Assembly (NCBI GenBank): GCA_009741485.1
Contig: CM019230.1
Span: 7,321,983 to 7,385,982, forward strand
DNA length: 64,000 nt
Direction: 5' to 3'
Origin: Malurus cyaneus samueli
Taxonomy: Eukaryota > Chordata > Aves > Passeriformes > Maluridae
A model generated the notes under the pieces. It saw nothing but the letters and a program-made list of their open reading frames with translations, had not been told where the DNA came from and did not search any database. The position numbers and the translations under genes are program-made. Shown piece by piece: positions 1 through 12,800 of the stretch (the first letter of the stretch is position 1; each line of letters begins with the position of its first letter).

Positions 1-355
1 TCATCCCCCAGAGGCCCCGAGTGGGTGAACACCAGCCAAAAACCTAAAAAAGGGTTTGCAGCCCTTTCTTCACCCTTTCTCACTTTTGTCCATTTGCACA
101 TCGGGGCTGAATCCTCCAATTGCAGCTGCAGCCAATGCAGTCATTGACTCCAACTTGGTTCCCCCAATTTCTTTGTTTCCATCTTTGGGGCCTGGCCAGG
201 GAGTGTCCTTGAGTTTGGGCTGCAGAGGAATTGTTTTGTTAAAAATGGGAGAGCAGAGCGGAGTCAGCACTGCTCGTTGTGGAGTCTGGAGTTAAACTGA
301 AGAATCACAGGGGTACAGGGGTACAGGAAATAGAGAAACTGAAATCCAGGCATCA
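1..355 (+). mobile_element. LTR-like dispersed repeat, partial (family A)
   Basis: It matches 13750-14171 and the reverse complement of 49640-50079, and more distantly 5388-5817. It ends in AGGCATCA at 348-355, the family's right terminus. The left terminus lies outside the window. No coding sequence is present. The copy carries several small indels against its relatives (for example around 240-280), perhaps from sequencing error. Confidence 0.75.
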
Positions 356-488
356 CTGGGGCGTTGCTGGGCTGGGCAATCCCCCTCTCACCGTGCTCCC
401 AACGCTGCCCGGGCTCCCTGTCCTTGCACAGCCCTCACTCTGCACCTTCCTGGGGTCCTGGAACATCCTGGGGTCCCACTCACCGGAA

Positions 489-565
489 TCCCAGGGTCAT
501 TGAGGCTGGAAAACACCTCTGATATCACTGAGTCCAAGCATTAACCCAGCACTGCCAGCTCCCAG
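489..565 (-). mobile_element. CR1 LINE 3' fragment
   Basis: The + strand reads as the antisense of the avian CR1 3' end (GAGGCTGGAAAACACCTCTG, then AGTCCAAGCATTAACCCAGC). It is a short, 5'-truncated fragment in the intron upstream of the first exon of the window. Confidence 0.7.
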
Positions 566-667
566 ACAGAGAAAGGCAATGGAGAAGCAGAGCTTTCCCC
601 AGCAGGGGCAGCTGGCAGGGCTGCACGTCCCCTCCACGAGCCCCAGCTCTTCCTTTGCCCCTTGCAG

Positions 668-838
668 TGGATGAGGGCCCGCTGGACCTCTGACCCCTGC
701 TACGCCTTCTTCGGCGTGGACGGCACCGAGTGCTCCTTCCTCATCTACCTCAGCGAGGTGGAGTGGTTCTGCCCGCCCCTGGCCTGGCGGAACCGGACAG
801 TGGCCGTGCCTTCGCCGCCGCCGCCGCCCCGGCCGCAG
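668..838 (+). CDS. MGAT5B: MGAT5B exon 1 of window (stem region, start of luminal domain)
   Basis: Acceptor CTTGCAG ends at 667 and donor CAG|GTAAGG follows 838. It has 57 codons, phase 0 at both ends. It encodes window residues 1-57, including WTSDPCYAFFGVDG and EVEWFCPPLAW, two Cys-containing blocks typical of MGAT5B. An N-glycosylation sequon NRT lies near residue 42. It ends in a run of prolines (PSPPPPPRPQ) encoded by a CCG-rich stretch at about 811-832. That run is probably lineage-variable. Confidence 0.93.
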
Positions 839-3800
839 GTAAGGTGGGCTCAGCCCGGCTCCGGCCGCTCCGGGGATCTGGGGGGGAGGATCAGCTTCCA
901 GGCTGCTGGAAACAAATTTCGGTGTCAGCAGGGCTGTGATGGCTCTCGTGGGTTTTCCTGGAATCACGGCGTGGTTGGGGTTGGAAGGGCTGTTTTGAGG
1001 TTATGGGTAGGGATGCCTTTCCAGCAGAACAGGTTGTTCCAAGCCCTGCCCAACCTGGCCTTGAATGTTTCCAGGGGTTGTCCATCCCCGCCTCTCTGTG
1101 ACCTATGCCAGTGTTTTATCACCCTCACCATGAAAATTTTCTTCCTCATGGCTGGTTTGAATCAACTCTTTTAGTTTAAAGCCACCACACCTTATCCTAA
1201 AGCAACAGACTCTGCTAAAAACGGTGTCCCCATCTTATAAGCCCCCTTTAAAGGCTGCAGGAAAACCTCTCTGGGTCCCTCTCCTGTCCAGGCTGAGCAC
1301 CCCCAGCTCTCCCAGCCTGTCTCCACAGCAGAGCTGCTTCATCTCTCTGGTCATTTTGTGCTTCATCTCTCTGGTCATTTTTGTGCCCTCCCTGGACCCG
1401 CTACAGCGTGTCCATGCCTTTCCCTTGCTGAGGAATTGGGTTCTCCTGAGCTGCTGTGGGCACACTGTGGCCTCTGGGATTTGGGGCACGGAGTGGAGGA
1501 GCTGTGACGGCTCCAGGAGAGCAGGAAGAACTTAAACCAGCTCTGCTGAGATGAACAAAGCTCTGCCAGGCTGTGGGGCAGCCCAGGGGCTCCTCAGGTG
1601 GCCGCTTTCCCTACACTCACCGTGCAGGGCGTGCTCCTTCCCTAGGCAGCGTTCCGGAGGGACGTGGCTCGCCTGCTGGAGCTCATCGGCACGGGCAAGG
1701 AGTCCCTGAGCTTCATGAAGAAGAGGATCCGGCACCTGGCCCAGCAGTGGCTGCGGGCGGCACGGCGCCTCGAGGAGAAGCTGGCGGGGAGGCAGAGGGA
1801 CCAGAAACACGTACGGGAGCCCTGGGAGCACGGGGAGATGGAGTGGGGAGGATGGGTCATTGGAAGCACTCTGTTGGATTAGGTGATGGACTGGCTGCCG
1901 AGATGGGATGGCACACTGGTCTGAGGCGGCGGGAGGGTGGGCACGTGTGGGTGTGGAGAGCGCAGCAGGAGCCTGGCAGTCCTGCCTCGAGAGAAGTGAT
2001 CCTGACCTTTTTGTTTTCGTTGTGCCTTCCCTTGGCCCCTGTGTGCTGGGAGATCCAGCTCCAGTCCATGGCTCAGTGTGTGATGTACATGGAGAACACG
2101 AGCCTGGTCCCAGCACAGAGCACCCTGCAGTGGAGGGAGCTGCCAGACTGACCACTGGGTCTGTGCTAATTGGACACAGATCATTTGTCTGCACACCTGA
2201 CTGAGCTCCCTGAGTAATTCCAGCCTGCAGAAGAGCTGGAGGGAATCAGGGACCATAAATCATTCTGGGCTGGAAACTCGAACTGTCCCTTTCCCATCTA
2301 GTCTAGAGCCCTGTCCCTGATCCTACACACGAGCAGGGTTGCACGGGCTGTAGGGGAGGCCCCCTGGGGGAGATGGTGCAGTGGGCTGACATCCTGGCTG
2401 CCCTCTTCATCCTGGACACAGCCTGAGGGTCACCGTGTCCCTGAAGGAGCTGCAGAGGTGGGTATGGGTTACATCAAGGTCTGACAAGGCTGGGGGTGGC
2501 TCTTTGCTCACGTGAATCCCACAGTGCTGGTGCTGTGCTGTACCCTGTGGCCAGGAGAGATCCCATCCCTTCTACATCCCAGGAAAGTGGGATGGACGGG
2601 GGTAAAGTGATGCTTTACACAGGGCTGGCTGGGGACATGTTTGGGGCAGGGCTCTGTGTCCCTGTCACTGGCTCTGAGCAGAAGGGTCCCCAGCTGCCAG
2701 CACACAGCATCAGCTGTCCCTTGACATCTGCCTGGAGCTGGCCATGGAAACATTCCCCAGGGATGGTGTCTGCTGGGCTGGTGGCCATGTGGCTGCAGGA
2801 TGCAGATGTCCTGCAGGTCATTGGCTCTTCCCACCCTGCACTCCACCCCTGTGGATTTGCTGGTGTCGTTTGAGCAGTGACCATCCCTTCCTTCCTTCCT
2901 TCCTTCCTTCCTTCCTTCCCTTCCTTCCCTTTTCCTTCCTTCCTTCCTTCCTTCCTTCCTTCCTTCCTTCCTTCCTTCCTTCCTTCCTTCCTTCCTTCCT
3001 TCCTTCCTTCCTCTCCTTCCTTCCTTCCTTCCTTCCTTCCTTCCTTTCCTTCCCTTCCTTCCTTCCTTCCTTCTTCCTTCCTTCCTTCCTTCCTTCCCTT
3101 CCTTCCTTCCTTCCTTCCTTCCTTACCTTTCATCGGCACGGGCAAGGAGTCCCTGAGCTTCATGAAGAAGAGGATCCGGCACCTGGCCCAGCAGTGGCTG
3201 CGGGCGGCGCGGCGCCTCGAGGAGAAGCTGGCGGGGAGGCAGAGGGACCAGAAACACGTACGGGAGCCCTGGGAGCACGGGGAACAGGGATGGGATGGCG
3301 CTGAGCTGGGGAGGAAATTCATTTCTGGAAGCACTCTGGGTGTGCGGGATCTGTGCTTCATGGACATGGCTCCAGAGATGTTTGGGATGGGGCAGCACTG
3401 GTGCTGTTGGACAGTGGGGTGGATTTTGGAGACACGTTCTGGTGGGTGGGAGAGCAGCAGGCAGGAGCCTGGCAGGTCTCCTCTGAGGGAAAGCTGAGAT
3501 TCCTGACCCTCTTGTTGGTGTTTCTGTGGTGCCCTTCCCTTGGCCCCTGTGTGCTGGGAGATCCAGCTCCAGTCCATGGCTCAGTGTGTGATGTACATGG
3601 AGAACACGAGCCTGGTCCCAGCACAGAGCACCCTGCAGTGGAGGGAGCTGCCAGACTGACCACTGGGTCTGTGCTAATTGGACACAGATCATTTGTCTGC
3701 ACACCTGACTGAGCTCCCTGAGTAATTCCAGCCTGTAGAGGAGCTGGAGGGAATCAGGGACCATAAATCATTCTGGGCTGGAAAACTCGAACTGTCCCTT

Positions 3801-6800
3801 TCCCCAGTGCTGAGCGCTCTCCTTGTCCCTGCAGATCCTGGTCCACATTGGCTTCCTGACAGAGGAGTCAGGGGATGTGTTCAGCCCACGGGTGCTGAAG
3901 GGAGGCCCCCTGGGGGAGATGGTGCAGTGGGCTGACATCCTGGCTGCCCTCTTCATCCTGGGACACAGCCTGAGGGTCACCGTGTCCCTGAAGGAGCTGC
4001 AGAGGTGGGTATGGGTTACATCAAGGTCTGACAAGGCTGGGGGTGGCTCTTTGCTCACGTGAATCCCACAGTGCTGGTGCTGTGCTGTACCCCTGTGGCC
4101 AGGAGAGATCCCATCCCTTCTACATCCCAGGAAAGTGAGATGGACGGGGGTAAAGTGATGCTTTACACAGGGCTGGCTGGGGACATGTTTGGGGCAGGGC
4201 TCTGTGTCCCTGTCACTGGCTCTGAGCAGAAGGGTCCCCAGCTGCCAGCACACAGCATCAGCTGTCCCTTGACATCTGCCTGGAGCTGGCCATGGAAACA
4301 TTCCCCAGGGATGGTGTCCGCTGGGCTGGTGGCCGTGTGGCTGCAGGATGCAGATGTCCTGCAGGTCATTGGCTCTTCCCACCCTGCACTCCACCCCTGT
4401 GGATTTTGGTGCGTTTGAGCAGTGACACCCTTCTTCTTCTTCCTTCCTTCCTTCCTTCCTTCCTCTTCTTCCTTCTTCCTTCCTTCCTTCCTTCCTTCCT
4501 TCCTTCCTTCCTTCCTTCCTTCTTCCTCTTCCTTCCTCCTCCTTCTCCTCTTTCCTTCTTCCTTCTCTCCTTCCTTCCTTCCTTCCTTCTTCCTTCCTCT
4601 TCCTTCCTTCCTTCCTCTTCCTTCCTTCCTTCTCTTCCTTCCTTCCTTCCCTCCTTCCCTTCTCTCCCTCCCTTACTTCCTTCCCAATATGAGAAGGAAA
4701 AAGAGGGAGAAGCTAACGGTGTGCCCTGTTGCTCTCTGCTGATGCAGCTCTGTTTTTACTGGGCTGACACTGCTGCCTTCTGTCACCTCTTAATACTTCC
4801 TTACCTCCTGTGAGACACCCCGAGTGGAGGACAAGTACCAGGGAAATTGCAAATTAGATGGGTTATAAATCAAGAAGAGCCTGAAGCTGCCTCGGGACCG
4901 GGCAGGCTTTGGGAGATGCTAAGCCAGCATCAGCCACATGAGCCATGCGGAAAAGAGGGTGAAAAAAATTAACAATCCTCGAGAAAAACGACAAAAAAAA
5001 ACCCCAACCCAGCCCCTGCAGCATTCAGAATTAATGAGCGGAGATAGCTCCTAACTAATTAACTCAAAAAAATAATCCTGGCCCTAATGCAAGAGGCAGC
5101 AGCACCTCAAAGAGGCGGGAACGATGTGCTCAATAATACCCGTGCACTCGAGGATGAAGGGAGTTAATGGCTGGGAGGGTTGTGTTGTAGTTGTTGTTGT
5201 TGTGTGGTTGTTGTTTGTGTTTTTTGATGCTGAACCTCACGGTGGTTGTTTAGGGCGGGGAAGGAGCTGGTGGAGTCTCACAGTGGGGAGGGGTTTGCGG
5301 TGCCCCTTTCCCACAGTGAGTGACTCTGGCAAGAGCTGCCCACTGCTTGGAGTATTTCCCCTTCTCTCAGAAGCCTGGAGCTTCCACTGATGCCTAAAAC
5401 AAGGCTCACCTGAAACAGAGGCCAGACAAAGTTAAGGACAATAAAAGCAGACGAATTTAATCCAGGCCTACTGGTACATTAAGGGGGGCAAGCCTTCTGA
5501 GGCCACACCAAATGGACCCGAGTCAGATCTTCACCTTTTATAGGTTCTCTGATAGACATTTTGGGCCCCAATTCTCCAATGACACTTCAGGTGATGTGTC
5601 AACCACCCCAACTTGCTCCCCCATTCCTGTTGTTTCATATTCTGGGGCTCTGAGGCAGCGAATCCTTGGATTTCAGGCCAGAAGAGGAATTGTTTTGTCT
5701 AAAAAAGATGGGAGAACAGTTAACTTAGTACTGTATATGCAGTCTAGAGTTATACACCAAAGAATTACAGGATTACAGACACATGAAAATGTAGAAGCTA
5801 AAAATCCTAAGGCATCATTTCCCCCGGCAGTGATGGGGGCTCCCCCTCTGATGTGGGTTTGGGTTTGGGTGTGGGTTTGGGTTTGGGTTTGGGTTTAGAT
5901 GTGTCCCTTGGGATTCCTGGGAACGGCAACTCCGTCTCTTCCCACCGGGCTGGGGCTGCACTTTGCCCTTCTGAGTGTGCCAGTGACAGAAACTGTCCCC
6001 ACCTCCCCGAGCTCATGTCCTGGGCCTGGATTTGGTGACATTTTAAACGCTGGACACCCACATGGAGGGCTCACTTTCATGTTGATGGGCTGGGGTGAGC
6101 AGAGGCAGGACCTGGGGCTGGAGCCATATCCTCTCTGTCCCTTTGGAGATGCTGGAACCCTCCTGCAGCCCACCAAGAAATGGGTCAATGTGGGTGTCAC
6201 CAGGGGGGCAGAGGTCCTGCCCCAGGGAGGATCCAGTGGTGCCAGCAGCCCCCATCCATGGCTGCAGATCCCCCAGTGACATCCCTGCTGCTGGGCTGGT
6301 GACTCTGAGGAGTGCTGGGAAAAGCTTTTGCCTGACCAGGAGAGAGTGGGAGATTTAGCAGAACGTGTCCTGAGTGGTGCTAAGTTAATCTGGGGCTCTT
6401 CCTCGAAGCCTGGAGGGGGTTTTACCTGGAGCCATGGATTTGAGCAGGGGTTGCAGTGTTGCCTTGATTGGCTAGTTTTAATTATGATACAGACATGGTT
6501 AAGAAGATAAAAGGGTTCTACTTTGCTGTTTAATGGGATCCCAGGTGCACAACTCAATGGAAAACACACACTGCACATAGTACATATACAAGTTTTATAG
6601 ATTTTACAAATTAGCATATTTATTTAGAATTTTTCAGTAAGAAACTTAACAAATGAAGAATTATTTTTTTTTAATTTAAAAAAAATCTTCCAGAATTAGG
6701 TTAGAGCTCAGTTTACAGTTTATGTTTTAGAGAGAAGCCTTCAACCAAGGCTGGAGCTTAAGGTTTAAAGTAGTGCAGGGCACGCTGACTCCTTTCTGAG

Positions 6801-9800
6801 GATTTAGTAGAACTCTTAAATTAAACTAGAATATCACGCTACAAGAATTACAAGTATGTAGACTAAGGGTACAGGGATCTAAAAGGGTATATAAAATGTT
6901 TAAAAGTGTATAAAAATATATATAAAAGGGTATATAAAAATGAAAAGCAAAAATTGTGAGGCATCAACAGAGAGTCAGGGATGCCCAGAGCGGGTGGGAG
7001 GGGTGCAGCAAAGCCAAATCCATGTCACTGGGGAAGGGTCAGCCCAGGCACTGTGATTCCTCATCCCTCCTGTCCCCTGCACCCTCCTGAAGCAGCAAAG
7101 CTTTTCCCCTCTGTAGGCTGGGCCTGGATTTGTCCTCTCCCACCCTGAGTGTGTTTGATGACCTTGCAGTGAGGCAGGCACTGGTGTCCGGTGGGTTTGG
7201 GGATATTTTGCTCCAGCAATGTTCAATCCATTCTTGTGTGTTTTTCTGGCATCCCCTGCTCCTTTCATGGCTGGGAGCTCCAGCTCAGCAAAACCTTCAC
7301 TGGAGCCCATGTATTATTCAGCACAGATTAGCCTCTCTCCTGGGTTGGTTTTGTTGGGGATTTTTTTTTGCCTCTTCAAATTTCTGAGCTGATTTTTCTG
7401 CATGTATTGATCATTGGCAAGGGATGAGTGGAAGATCTGCCTGCATACACTTCAGCCAGTGGTTATCTGAGAGCTGCTCATGATCAGCATCTGTATTGAT
7501 TGCAATGCAGCAGCGCCTGGAGATGCTCTGGATTGGGTCTGGAATGCTGAGGATCAGGAAAATGAGGGAGAAGTAGGACCCTGGTCAAAGAAACTGGTGA
7601 TGGAAAGCTGGGGGTGAGAACAGGCTGGGAGTGTGGCTGTGTGTGCTGGGCACGTCCCCTGCCCAGCAATGAGGAGCAGGGCTGTCAGATGATTCTTCCT
7701 CTGGTTTAGGGACCAGTGCTGATCTGGAACAAGGACAAGGAGCTCTGGGAGCCTGCAGGCTCCATCCAGGATCAGCTCAGCATTGTCCCGATGTCCCTGT
7801 GAGGTCTGAGATCACAACCATGGAGCTCAGCCCTGCTTTTCCAGAGTCAGTTTATCTGGCTGATCTTTTACCCACCACAGACTTTAAAGATCCGGGAATT
7901 TCAGTACCCAGTCCTACCAGGGGCTGTTTTTCCTCCTGTAGTTGAACTAAGTGCAGGTGTTTGCTCTCCTTTGAATTCCCAGTGAATTTTTGAGCTGCTT
8001 CCGATGCCCCTTGAGAGGCAAGGGGTGAAACACAGGGTTATGTGTTCCCTTCCAACCAAACCATTCCTGGGTTTCTATGTGCGTCTTCCCAGGAGGAAAA
8101 CAAAAACCATCTAACAGGAGCAGGGAGCCAGGGGCTGTTTTCTCTCTCTGAGATTTGTGCTGGGTGGGCAGCCAGCAGCATTTTGAACCCTGTCTTGAAG
8201 CAGGGAGGGAAGAACCATCCCAAATGTGAACGCCAACACTTGATTCTTGCCGAAGACCCCTTGTGCTGTGTTGGTAGCCCGAAAGTGCTTTCAGGGAGGT
8301 GAGAATCCAGGCCAGTGTTGGTGTTGTTGCTTGGGAGGGGAGGAGTGGGATGTGCCTGCAAGCTCTGAGCTGGATTGTTAATGAGGCAGCTCATGAGTAG
8401 ATGCTGGAAAATTACAAGCAGCACTTTGGAGCAATGGCTGTGCTGATGAAAAAAGCTTTAATAAACCCAGGCTTACCCTGTGCAGAACCCGGGGCCAGGC
8501 AGGGAGGAGATGCTCAGTCATTTTCCCCGGGAGAAATAACAAAAGGGGCACTCCTGGAAGCTCCAGATCCTGCCCCCATCCTTAGGGCATGGGATTGGTC
8601 ATGTTGGCATCTCCAGCTGCTTTTCTGGGGCTGAGGCTGGGGGAGAAGGGGCTGCAGAGCCCTGAGCTGCTGTGGAGGATCGATCCTGGTGACGCCGAAA
8701 GGTGCTTTTCACTATGGCCCCCTCGAAATTAACTGCTCATAAAGCAGGACAGAAAGTCGAAGAAAATGGGATTTGAAGCCTCGTGGGGTCAGGGCTTTAC
8801 AAAGTGTTCCCGGAGCTTAATTGCTCCTGTGTCAGGTTCTGGGCTTTTCACTGCCGTCCTGGCAAAGCGCTTGGTTTGAAGCACATGCCTGTGTCCCTGC
8901 TGTGGCCAGGGTGTGGTTTGGGTGCTGAGCCACCCTGCCCGTGCTGGGGTGGCTGGGATGGAGCTGTTTTGGGAGGAGGCTCTGCTCCCACTGCCCCCAC
9001 ACCGCTCCCAGCACCCAGCACACGGCGAGAGCTGCGATTTCCCCACGCTTTGCACGCTCGCTGAGGGGTGCTCAGGCTGCAAAAAGGGCTCTGGGATGAA
9101 AACACCATGTCCAGACAAAGGCATTTCTAATTATCTCCTGGCAGAGAAAAGCCATCTTTCTGCCTTGCATCTGTTCACATGAAAACCTGCGCCTTGCCCG
9201 GGCTCTGGCTGCACCTCCCCTCGCCAGCTGGCAGAACCAGCCCTGCTGTTGTGTGGGAGGGATGGGAATTGGGAATTGCTCGTGGAAACAGCCAGAAGTG
9301 ACCGGTTCTGTGTGATCTTGATGGAGAATCCTGCAGGGAGAAGCTGTGAGATTGATCAGCTCTGCACCAGTGGGGAGGAACCTCCAGCCTTTCACGGAGC
9401 ATCAGATGCTCCAGGCACTCGAGTCCAGCCTGGCCTTGGACACTTCCAGGAATGGGGCAGCCACAGCTTCTCTGGGCAGTCTCTACCAGGGCCTCACAGG
9501 GAACAATTTCTTCCTTTTTCTGGAGCAGGAGAACAGCCTTTCTGTCCCAGAGTGTGCCTAGGCACCACCAGCACCTGAGTGCTCAGTTTCTGCTGCTCCC
9601 CAAAGGAGTCCAAGCATTTATTTCGCCTTTCCTGGGAAGTTTCTTCATTATTTGCTGGATCTGTGACCAGAAAGAAGTGCTTGTTCTGGCACCCCCTCCT
9701 GTGCATCCCCAGGTCTTGAGAACAAATAAATGGATTGCTGAATTTCCCCCTGGATGGGTAGGGTTGTGTCACAGGAGATCAATGATGGGCCACAGAAACA

Positions 9801-12800
9801 GTCCAGGTGCACCTTGAACAAGTGACACCATTGCAGGTGGCTTAAAAACCATGCTGAAATTGCTTGGAAATCCTCATTTTTGGTGAGTGTCAGTTCCAGG
9901 AGGGGGAAGAGCTGGGAGCAGCAGGCAGGCAGCACGATGCTCATCTCGTGGGCTTAGATTTGCACTTTTTGGTTGTGATGGGGCTGTGACAGACCCCTGG
10001 GAGCTGCTCTGGCCAGGGTCTGGCACATTTTATCCCTGGATAACACCCCTGGATAACAGCCCTGTGCCTGCTGGGCTCTTGCAGCCCTGGAGAAGGTGAG
10101 GGACAGCGAGGACAGGACCCTTCTCCATTCTCAGCCTTGCTGATGGCAGCAGATGTGGGCAGAGAAGATGCAATTAAACATAATACAGGATATTGGCCCA
10201 GGAGATGCCCATGGGATCTGTTTAGTGCCGGACTTTGCAGCGCCAGGAAAGAAACGTTGGGTTAATTTGAAAATAGGTCAATGGGATGTAAAGATAACCC
10301 CGCAGTCATCTGACTCCAGGGGAGGGGACGGTCCCCTGGCTGATTAAAGTACCTCTAAGAGGAAAATAGCAGGACAAGAAGCTGCTGGAGATTTATTCTG
10401 GAGTAGGCACAGCTGGTGGAGGCAGCTGGCGGAGAGGCGCTCGGATCGGAGCCGCTTCGGCTGCTCCCTCCCAAAGCAGAGAGAGGGCTCAGCCGATCCC
10501 TAATCCGGGATGTGGGATGGGATGAGCTGCTGGATCACCAGCCAGAGGTGCTGAGCTGCTCTGGGAGGGTTCCCCAGGAGCCAGAATCCAGTGATTTCCA
10601 TGGCAGATCCCGGGGCCGTGCCGGCAGCGAAGGCGGCGTTTGCGCTCATCAATTTTATTTGCGTAATTTCAAGCGCCATTAATAGTACATGGCACGAGGA
10701 AAAATCAGGGAAATTGCACTCCAACCATGAGTGAAATTGGGTTTAGTAGAAAATTAGTTGACTTAACTGGCAAATGATGAAAGCCTGAATAAAGAATGTT
10801 TAAATAACGAGGAATGAGGAAAAAAAATATCTTCTCCCCCCATCTCAGAGGTGCAGGCTGGATTTGCATGACTGGAATATTAAAATCAGTGGTTATAAAG
10901 TGTTTAGGGAGGATAAAGGGGGGTAAATGAATAGATTCTGCTCAAAGCCACTGCTCCTGCTCTCAGAACTACTCCAGCCATGCAGCCATGGCACAGGGAG
11001 TGTAAATGGATGTGGCAAGTCCTGAGCACCTGGAGAGGGGATTGTGTGGCAGATTGCAGTGCTGATGTGAGCTGGGAGAGTCAGACCTGCTCTCCTCAAC
11101 TGGCAGGAAGGTTTTTGGAGGCTTCAGGATGAGTTACACTAATTGCTGCCTCCTGCAGCCTCTCGTCAAGCTTGGTTAGGGCTTCCTTAAATTACAGATT
11201 ATTTTGTGGTGCAGTGGTGTTTGTGGCACGTACCAGCTAGAGGATGGGGTGTGCTGTAAGCGCAGTGAAATGGTTTGGGGATTTTTAGTTAAATACAAGG
11301 TTTGTGGATTGGTTGGTGTAAATCACTGTTTGGCTGAGGAAAAAGCAGCACTGTGTGCGAGCAAATGTGGTGTTTAGAATTCCACCTCTACAAAAACCTG
11401 GCTGAAAAATTCCCCTTCAGCCTTCCCGGGAGGTTGAGTCTCCTCAGTGCCCTATTTATTGCGCCGAGGTGGCTGTGGGAGGTGAGAGCCTTTCTATTCC
11501 TGCCATCTTCCCAATCAGTCCTGTCGTGTAAAATTGTGCATAAAAGTGACAAAACTGCAACCTGCTCCCCCTGCGGCGTCCCCGGCCAGGCTGCCCTGAG
11601 CTGGTGCTGAGATTCCTTGTGACAAGAGCAACCAAGCAGCTGCAAAAGCAGCTCTTGGCCTTAAATCAAAATTCTCTGCTTTTCCTGGCTTTGGCTGGTG
11701 AGTTTGTTCCACATTTATGCATTTTCTGGAGTCCCTGTCACAGTCAGGAGTTTGGGGTGAGCCTTCACTGGTGTCAGGTTGGGATGGGGCTGGGAGAAGG
11801 ATCTTGGTGCACAGTACTCAAGGACTTGGAACCACGTCAGAATCATGGAAAAGCTGGGTTCAGAGGAACTTTTAAAGGTTTTCTGATCCAAACCCCTGCA
11901 ATGATCAGGGGCCTCTTGCACCAGATGAGGTTCAGAAGAAGAGGGAGCTGTGGCCAGGAGCAGAACAGGAGCCCTTTATCATATTTCTATGGCCAACAAA
12001 TTCCTGGCTCTGGTTTGACCCCTTCTGATGCTGGTGAGAGTAAATACTTGTGATAACTGTGTCCCTTGGCTTTCCCTGGGTGGGAAAGCCATGATTTCCT
12101 CTGGAAGCAGCCATGGGACTGACAGATGAATGCTGAAGGGCTCGCTGAATGCTCCTCAGAGGATGGACCCGGGGACTCTGGGTCCATTTGAGCTCCAGAT
12201 AAAATCCAGGCAGGTCTGGGAAGGGGATTTTCAAGTTCAGAAGGGAAAATGCAGAGAAATTAAGAAAACCAGTAGGAGAGGTCACAGAGAGGGAAAGAAT
12301 CAAAGCCTGGGAGTGTAAAACCTGACCAGAACTTTTATTCCTGAAGGAAGAGAAAATAACTCCAGGCATGGCTGGGATAAATTTCCATCTCCCAAGTGGG
12401 GGCTAGGAGTAAGTGAAAAGCCCAGAAGAAAACAAAGACAGACGTCCTGGCAGGCAGGAACTGAGGGTGAGGTTTCACAGTGTCTGAGCTCAGACTTGTG
12501 AAATCAAACAGGAATTCCTCAGCCCTGTCGGGAGGACTGAGAACAAAACAGGACAACTGCGTGGTGGGAGTGAGACAGCCTGGGTGGACCAAATCAGCTC
12601 AGCAGTTTGGTTTTCCATGAGGATGGTGCTGCTTTTTGGGTGTGAGTGGAGTTATGGGGATGAGGAATTGTCGTCTTCAGGAGGAAAAACAAAACACAAG
12701 AGCATAAAAGCTGAGGAGTGAATCATTTGTGTCTCTGAGCTAACTGGGAAATCACAAGTACAAGCAACACGGATTTTTGTGAAACCTGCTGGAGCTGGAA

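Larger units (their letters stand above)
3131..4430 (+). repeat. Tandem duplication, copy 2 (truncated exon 2 + intron + intact exon 3)
   Basis: Second copy of the block at 1684-2884. This one keeps the intact exon 3 and, like copy 1, is followed by a (CTTC)n tract. A transcript therefore has to splice from exon 2 of copy 1 to exon 3 of copy 2. Confidence 0.85.

Noticed and set aside
3131..3257. Second functional copy of exon 2 giving a longer protein
   Set aside because: It lacks the acceptor and first 38 bases; the upstream sequence is a microsatellite with no AG next to the exon.
2744..3577. Long frames full of FLPS or KEGR repeats around the (CTTC)n tracts
   Set aside because: Microsatellite by-products; the recognisable protein part is only the duplicated MGAT5B exon 2.
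5850..5898. Interstitial telomere
   Set aside because: The unit is TTTGGG, not TTAGGG, and the array is only about 50 bases.
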